10,431 bases of DNA from Candidatus Hodarchaeota archaeon (GTDB taxonomy: Archaea; Asgardarchaeota; Heimdallarchaeia; Hodarchaeales; Hodarchaeaceae). The notes below the pieces were generated by a model. That model did not search any database. It was not told the DNA's origin and saw only the letters and a program-made list of their open reading frames with translations. The DNA is taken from NCBI GenBank assembly GCA_016840285.1, contig JAEOSR010000096.1, positions 1 through 10,431 of the forward strand, read 5' to 3'. The position numbers were made by a program, and so were the translations under genes. Below, piece after piece: positions 6,483-10,431 of the stretch (its first letter is position 1; every line of letters starts with the position of its first letter).

Positions 6483-7646
6483 TTAGGATTTTGGTGATGT
6501 TTTTTCTTCAATCCAGTCCTTTATCACATCTAGAGCTAGTTTCATGTTCCCAACTTGACAATGCAGTTCTGCATGTTCCTCTTTTGTAAAAAGGCGACAA
6601 GTTACTGACCTTGCATTCGTCAGAACCTCTTTTTGTTTCTTTAACAAGTGTGGAGGGATGAAATGGTCCTCCTCTCCTGCTAAAAGTAGTACATCTTGAG
6701 TGATTTGTGATGGTTTGTGATTTTTGACATTATATCTTTCTGTTTGTTTGAAATATTCATATGGGGTATTTACTCCATTTATATAAGCACCAAAATTTAC
6801 CAACCAATCGATCGTGAAATCTTTTCTCATTTGACGTTTTACAAGAGCATTGAGAAGAAAGCTTGCTCTAATTTTAAGTAGTGATTTAAAGATCAAACGT
6901 GTAATGAAGTTTTTCTCTGAAAAGAAGCACTCATAATAGTCATAAAAGATGTCAAACGCGATGACTCGTGATACACGAGATTCAAAGGCTGCTGCTCGGA
7001 GAACTAACCATCCTCCGAAGGAGGTTCCAATAAGAGTAACATCGTCAAGATCAAAAAAATCGAGAACTGCTTTGACTGGTTTTTCCCATTCAACAATGAA
7101 TGGCTTCCCATATTTAAACAAAGCCTCACCTTGGCCTGGGCCTTCAAACAAAAATACTTCATAGCCAGCTTTCACTAAATAGAAAGTTATGGCCAAAAAA
7201 TCTTCTAGGACGGAATCCGATCCTCCAAAATAGACAATTTTGCCTTTAACGTCTATCTCTGGTTTCAGATGGACTGCTCGAAGATGATAATCTTCATAGG
7301 GGATCTCAAAAGTTTCTATTTCCTTACTAGCTTCTATCGAGTAAAAAAACTCAATGAATTTACTGAAATTTTTCCCTTTATCGACATCCTTTGCAGATGT
7401 GAAAAATTCTGCAAAGCGATGAAAATAAGCTGCTTCCTCAATTCGATGCTCTTTAAGTGCTTCTTCTGCGCATTCAAGCATGGCTATTTTGCCATCATTA
7501 ACGTTCTTAATTCGTGGTACAACTTTTTCGATGTCCTCTTTTTTAATTAGACCCACTGCAAGGGCCCAGTTAAGATGCATATTCAGATGTCCATCTGGAT
7601 GTAAGTTTGCAATACCAATAGGAAACTGGTGTTCTTTATACTTCAT
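6483..7646 (-). CDS. Alpha/beta-fold hydrolase with an N-terminal helical domain
   Basis: The catalytic triad is visible, numbered from the upstream TTG: nucleophile S216 in GTSFGG, acid D334 in GEEDHFIPP, and a histidine in EEHAELHCQVG (H365 or H369). An oxyanion-region motif FEGPGQGE precedes it. About 115 residues ahead of the hydrolase core are mostly helical. This layout and length match the FrsA/DUF1100 and 2,6-dihydroxypseudooxynicotine-hydrolase-like group, where the helical part covers the active site; it acts in the cytoplasm, since no signal peptide is seen. The substrate, an ester or a C-C bond in a small molecule, cannot be told. I prefer the ATG at 7646 (387 residues); TTG at 7667 would give 394. 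The gene is divergent from the TetR gene and has a palindrome over its predicted transcription start, so it is probably repressed by that regulator. Confidence 0.85.
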   Translation of the reverse strand: MKYKEHQFPIGIANLHPDGHLNMHLNWALAVGLIKKEDIEKVVPRIKNVNDGKIAMLECAEEALKEHRIEEAAYFHRFAEFFTSAKDVDKGKNFSKFIEFFYSIEASKEIETFEIPYEDYHLRAVHLKPEIDVKGKIVYFGGSDSVLEDFLAITFYLVKAGYEVFLFEGPGQGEALFKYGKPFIVEWEKPVKAVLDFFDLDDVTLIGTSFGGWLVLRAAAFESRVSRVIAFDIFYDYYECFFSEKNFITRLIFKSLLKIRASFLLNALVKRQMRKDFTIDWLVNFGAYINGVNTPYEYFKQTERYNVKNHKPSQITQDVLLLAGEEDHFIPPHLLKKQKEVLTNARSVTCRLFTKEEHAELHCQVGNMKLALDVIKDWIEEKTSPKS

Positions 7647-7680
7647 CACTTTTCTCAAATTCTCCAATACTAGTTTTAAG

Positions 7681-7707
7681 TGAATAAGTTTCGGTGAACC
7701 TTATTCA
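7681..7707. promoter_or_regulatory. 27-bp palindrome, likely operator of the TetR regulator
   Basis: TGAATAAG (7681-7688) and CTTATTCA (7700-7707) are a perfect 8-bp inverted repeat. After one mismatched position, the inner triplets TTC (7690-7692) and GAA (7696-7698) pair as well around a 3-base centre, so 11 of 12 arm positions match. An overlapping palindrome, TATTCA-A-TGAATA (7702-7714), adds a third half-site. Size and symmetry fit a TetR dimer site, and it lies between the hydrolase TATA box and its start codon. Confidence 0.6.
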
Positions 7708-7726
7708 ATGAATATCTTTCAATAAT

Positions 7727-7735
7727 TATTTATAA
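7727..7735 (-). promoter_or_regulatory. TATA box of the hydrolase gene
   Basis: TTATAAATA on the minus strand matches the archaeal TATA consensus well. Transcription would start about 25 bases further, near 7706, inside the palindrome. Confidence 0.5.
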
Positions 7736-7768
7736 CCCTATGTTTTGCGGTGATCATAAATGAAGATC

Positions 7769-7776
7769 TTATATTA
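7769..7776 (+). promoter_or_regulatory. TATA box of the TetR gene
   Basis: TTATATTA is centred about 32 bases ahead of the ATG at 7804. That predicts a leaderless or nearly leaderless transcript, consistent with the lack of a Shine-Dalgarno before this start. Confidence 0.45.
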
Positions 7777-7803
7777 TCCATCTTAAACTGGTGATTCTGG
7801 AAA

Positions 7804-8418
7804 ATGAACCCCAAAAAAACTCGTCAAGAGAGTAAGAAATCAACAATTCAAAAAATAGTTCGTACAACAAAAATGATGATCCTTAGAGATGGTTATAATG
7901 CGATAACCACAACCAAAATAGCGAAGGAAGCTGATATCAGTGTTGGAATTATATATAGCTATTTTCCCGAAGGTAAACCAGCTATAGCAAAAGAAATTTT
8001 TAGGGAAGGGATTATTGAACAAATTGATGATAAATTAATATCCAGTTTGAATGAGGATACCTTTCTCCCTTTTATTAAACGAATACTGACTAAATTTGTT
8101 TCTCAACATAGAGAAAATGAATCTATCCTCATCGCAATGTCAATTGTATTTCTTACAAATGAAGAAATCTTCAAAGACTTTCCTTTTCTCAATCAGACGG
8201 AATTTGATCAGGTGACAAGATTATTTCTTGCGATGAAAGAACTAGGATTGTATAAAGATCCAGTCAGTGCTAAGACAGAAATCCTACTATTGAAAGTCAT
8301 AGATATACTGGTACACCATCACATTGTCTATGAAAGGATCTTTGAGAGTGATTCGGAGCTAATAGAATTTTTAACAGAATTTACACTGAAGGTTCCGACA
8401 TTTAAATCTTTACAGTGA
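7804..8418 (+). CDS. TetR/AcrR-type transcriptional regulator
   Basis: The 204-residue protein has the typical TetR DNA-binding domain at residues 14-66: helix IQKIVRTTKMMILRDGYN, the helix-turn-helix TTTKIAKEADISVGIIYSYF, and KPAIAKEIFREGI closing it. The remaining helical part (to residue 204) is the variable ligand-binding and dimerisation domain, with no recognisable ligand signature. It should bind as a dimer to a palindrome such as the one at 7681-7707 and release it when a small molecule binds. It is transcribed away from the alpha/beta hydrolase gene and is followed after 21 bases by the transglutaminase-like gene, probably in one operon. The ATG at 7804 is chosen for its place relative to the TATA box. 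Ligand unknown; the hydrolase substrate or a related compound is a reasonable guess. Confidence 0.88.
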   Translation: MNPKKTRQESKKSTIQKIVRTTKMMILRDGYNAITTTKIAKEADISVGIIYSYFPEGKPAIAKEIFREGIIEQIDDKLISSLNEDTFLPFIKRILTKFVSQHRENESILIAMSIVFLTNEEIFKDFPFLNQTEFDQVTRLFLAMKELGLYKDPVSAKTEILLLKVIDILVHHHIVYERIFESDSELIEFLTEFTLKVPTFKSLQ

Positions 8419-8428
8419 AAATTAACAA

Positions 8429-8433
8429 GGTGA
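8429..8433 (+). promoter_or_regulatory. Shine-Dalgarno deciding a TTG start
   Basis: GGTGA lies six bases ahead of the TTG at 8440 in the short gap behind the TetR gene. The next in-frame ATG is far inside the protein, beyond the catalytic residues, so TTG is the only workable start. Confidence 0.55.
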
Positions 8434-8439
8434 AGTAAA

Positions 8440-9153
8440 TTGGAGAATAAATACATTCTAGCTGATTATAATCACCCATTAGTGAAGAAAACTGCCTTAG
8501 AATTAACAGAAAACGAAATTGAAGTAGTAGAGAAGACAAAGAAAATATTTTCTTTTGTAAAAGATGAAATTAAGTTTGGGTTTCCAAAAGAAGGAGACTT
8601 AACAAAAGCATCTGACACAATAAAATATGGGATTGGTCAGTGTAATACAAAGACAACTCTATTTTTAGCCCTCTGTAAAGCTATTGATGTACCATCACGT
8701 GTACATTTTTCTTTGATTAAAAGAGAGATTCAAAAAGGAATTTGGACAGGGATCTTATACAAATTACTTCCGAAAGAGCTTTCTCATGGATGGATAGAAG
8801 TATATATTGATGGAAAATGGAGGAAAATTGATTCTTATATCAATGATGAGGTTCTTTATCGTGCTGGAAAAGAAAAGCTGAAAGAATATGGTTGGAAGAC
8901 TGGTTTTTCGATTTCATGTGAAAAAGGTGTTTCTAGCGCATCTTTCAATATCGAAGAAGAACAATTTGTACAAATGGATGCAGTAATTCTGGATCAGGGC
9001 GTTTGGGATGAGTCTTATGATTATTATTCCTCTAAAATGTATAAAAATCGCCCAAACAAAATAAAAATTTTGCTATACCGTCTGCTAATCAATAAGGTGA
9101 ATAAGAATGTAAGAAATTTAAGATTTAATTACTGTTCCATGAACAACTCCTAG
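8440..9153 (+). CDS. Transglutaminase-like (papain-fold) protein
   Basis: The 237-residue protein has the core of the transglutaminase-like superfamily: C68 in GIGQCNTKTTLFLALCKAI, then VPSRVHF, H116 in SHGWIEVYIDGKW and D131 in KIDSYI, in the order and spacing of the Cys-His-Asp triad. In prokaryotes such proteins are mostly thiol proteases or amidases rather than cross-linking enzymes. No signal peptide is seen, so it should act in the cytoplasm. The C-terminal 35 residues are strongly basic with a hydrophobic patch (NKIKILLYRLLINKV), which could touch membrane or nucleic acid. It starts with TTG behind GGTGA and ends in TAG. It follows the TetR gene by 21 bases, so it is probably co-transcribed and under the same control. 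The natural substrate is unknown. Confidence 0.82.
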   Translation: MENKYILADYNHPLVKKTALELTENEIEVVEKTKKIFSFVKDEIKFGFPKEGDLTKASDTIKYGIGQCNTKTTLFLALCKAIDVPSRVHFSLIKREIQKGIWTGILYKLLPKELSHGWIEVYIDGKWRKIDSYINDEVLYRAGKEKLKEYGWKTGFSISCEKGVSSASFNIEEEQFVQMDAVILDQGVWDESYDYYSSKMYKNRPNKIKILLYRLLINKVNKNVRNLRFNYCSMNNS

Positions 9154-9638
9154 GATATTGCCCCAATGTGTAAGAATTTAAGCAAAATAATCAATTCATC
9201 ATACGAAAATTCCTGTATCAGTTCGAAGACCGAGATTGTGTCAAACACTCTAACTGTATGTCATAAAAAGCAATCTTACTAAGAAACAATACTTCGAGTG
9301 TCAATGTCTCCTCTCTGATACATTCAGTTCCTTAGTCATTTCGCTTATTCTTTTAATGGTTTTTTATCTAGTTATTTCACCGCCCTGACAATAGAAACAT
9401 CTAGAAATCCAAACGCTTGATGATGATCCTAGTAAAGATCCCTTTATTGAGTGTAATAGACATGGATATTAAACCTGACGAAAAAGTCTCAATCCTTAAC
9501 AATAGAGGTTTTCAAAAAAGCTTCAAGTAGAGAAAAAAAGGGAGGGATTTATTTCTGATTTTAGAGATTCATTGCCTCTGAGGAGAGGAACTGGGAATAA
9601 TAAGCTTCCATTGAATGTATTCATGACATCAGATCCTC
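9154..9638. other. 485-base gap without a recognised gene
   Basis: No open frame with a start and family resemblance was seen on either strand. Two short plus-strand stretches in different frames look faintly protein-like: about 9395-9469 (TLDDDPSKDPFIECNRHGY) and 9462-9527 (MDIKPDEKVSILNNRGF). They could be a decayed gene, but are too short to claim. On the minus strand, downstream of the metallo-hydrolase stop, there is a short hairpin CCTCT/AGAGG (9575-9588) and, further on, a run of seven T (9539-9533), a possible terminator for that gene. Confidence 0.35.
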
Positions 9639-10340
9639 TTACTTAAATTTCTGATAAGCATTGTGCAATTGCTTTGCACTAAATGGATCTCCATGAGCAG
9701 GATATATTTGTTGAACCCTTAATTCCAGTAATTTTTTCCATTGGCTGAGAACTTCTTCGAAATCTTGGAAAAATATGGGTCGATAGTTAATACCAGCAAT
9801 TTTCATGAAATTCATAGCTAAGTCTCCCACAAAGGCGTCATGATTGTCAAGAACAATGGATAGTGAATCATCAGTATGACCAGGGGTACAAAGTATGGTT
9901 CCATTAATACCTATAGATCTTAAAACATTATCATTGTCCCCTGTAATAATAATGTCTCTGGAATCAATCTTTATTTTTGGAAAGGTGAATTTATGAAATC
10001 TACTCATGAACCAATAACCAATCTTTATCCTTTTATTTAGTGGTTGTGATGTATTCTCGGGTTCTCCTTTTGCTAAATATTGTACTGCATTTTGGTGAAT
10101 AATGATCCTTATATCGTACTCATCGCGAAAATAAGCTAAAAAACCAACATGATCATCATGATGATGAGTAACAAAAACATAGTGAATGTCTTCTAACCTA
10201 ATATTTAGCTTTATTAGCTGTTTTTTAAATAAATTGTACTCTTTAGGATAACTGGTATCTATCAAAAGATATCTATCGTTTGTTTTGAGTAAATAACACC
10301 TTGTGAAACTTAATTTACAAAAAGGATAATTCAATGACAT
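9639..10340 (-). CDS. Metallo-beta-lactamase-fold hydrolase
   Basis: The 233-residue protein has all metal-binding motifs of the superfamily: H59-x-H61-x-D63-H64 in THHHDDHVG, H155 in TPGHTDDS, D173 in VGDLAMN and H216 in YPAHGDPF. Two metal ions, usually zinc, would activate water for hydrolysis. The strands before the first motif (CYLLKTNDRYLLIDTS) are typical of glyoxalase II and quorum-lactonase-like members, and the length fits this small single-domain group. It lacks the extra beta-CASP domain of RNA-processing members. The substrate cannot be read from the sequence. The ATG at 10340 gives a complete N-terminus. It is the last gene in the window and stands alone; a TATA-like element lies about 35 bases upstream. 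Confidence 0.88.
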   Translation of the reverse strand: MSLNYPFCKLSFTRCYLLKTNDRYLLIDTSYPKEYNLFKKQLIKLNIRLEDIHYVFVTHHHDDHVGFLAYFRDEYDIRIIIHQNAVQYLAKGEPENTSQPLNKRIKIGYWFMSRFHKFTFPKIKIDSRDIIITGDNDNVLRSIGINGTILCTPGHTDDSLSIVLDNHDAFVGDLAMNFMKIAGINYRPIFFQDFEEVLSQWKKLLELRVQQIYPAHGDPFSAKQLHNAYQKFK

Positions 10341-10370
10341 TGAATAATTCTCTGGTTTTTTAGATCAAGC

Positions 10371-10380
10371 TATTTTAATA
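10371..10380 (-). promoter_or_regulatory. Candidate TATA box of the metallo-hydrolase gene
   Basis: TATTAAAATA on the minus strand is centred 35 bases ahead of the ATG, which would give a leader of about ten bases. A better-looking TTATAAAT lies further upstream near 10413-10420, so the assignment is uncertain. Confidence 0.35.
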
Positions 10381-10382
10381 TT

Positions 10383-10425
10383 GAGTTCCAAAGAACTTAT
10401 AATAACTGAGAATTTATAAGAGTTC
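10383..10425. repeat. GAGTTC/GAACTT repeats upstream of the metallo-hydrolase
   Basis: GAGTTC occurs at 10383-10388 and 10420-10425, with the inverted GAACTT at 10393-10398. The inner copies sit in a larger inverted repeat: GAACTTATAA at 10393-10402 against TTATAAGAGTTC at 10414-10425. Such spacing suggests a protein-binding region, but the sequence is AT-rich and part of it may be promoter. Confidence 0.35.
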
Positions 10426-10431
10426 ACATCA

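Noticed and set aside
9154..9282. Readthrough extension of the transglutaminase-like gene past its TAG (about 42 codons)
   Set aside because: The translation is serine- and asparagine-rich without family resemblance, and the protein is already of complete length.
1..10431. CRISPR array, tRNA, rRNA or insertion sequence
   Set aside because: No regularly spaced repeats, cloverleaf-like segments, rRNA-like conserved stretches or transposase motifs were found by reading both strands.

Overview
The window reads as AT-rich archaeal DNA, most plausibly from an uncultured, Asgard-like (Promethearchaeota) genome. Supports: two tandem LVIVD-repeat propeller proteins of a type abundant in such genomes; a PIN/ribbon-helix-helix pair that closely resembles the archaeal COG1569-type toxin and its HPEI-WSEVARKA antitoxin; archaeal-looking TATA boxes about 30 bases ahead of several start codons; Shine-Dalgarno sequences of the GGTG/GAGGT kind; and TTG starts. 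The phylum is inference from gene content; the archaeal domain is better supported.

Layout. 1-2404 (+): two paralogous membrane-anchored seven-bladed LVIVD propellers, likely extracellular. 2405-3550 (-): a toxin-antitoxin locus (antitoxin, then PIN toxin) in which the PIN gene is cut by an in-frame TAG, the missing C-terminus still being readable for 31 codons beyond it; an unidentified C-terminal gene remnant follows. 3551-5895 (-): a large radical SAM protein with a B12-binding-like N-terminal region, its own promoter and a possible terminator. 5896-6482: a frameshifted minimal nucleotidyltransferase (MNT/MntA-like) pseudogene on the + strand. 6483-8418+: a divergent pair, alpha/beta hydrolase (-) and TetR-type regulator (+), separated by a 27-bp near-perfect palindrome that overlaps the predicted hydrolase transcription start. 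The TetR gene is followed after 21 bases by a transglutaminase-fold protein. 9154-9638: no gene seen. 9639-10340 (-): a metallo-beta-lactamase-fold hydrolase.

How the parts may work together. The TetR regulator probably represses the divergent hydrolase and perhaps its own operon with the transglutaminase-like gene, giving a small regulated unit of unknown substrate. The radical SAM gene sits between two decaying toxin-antitoxin-type loci, which suggests a region of gene turnover. No complete mobile element, CRISPR array, tRNA or rRNA was seen. The best leads are the PIN nonsense codon, the one-base-deleted nucleotidyltransferase, the TetR operator, and an orphan ribosome binding site behind the hydrolase. 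I found no convincing evidence of an entirely new system.
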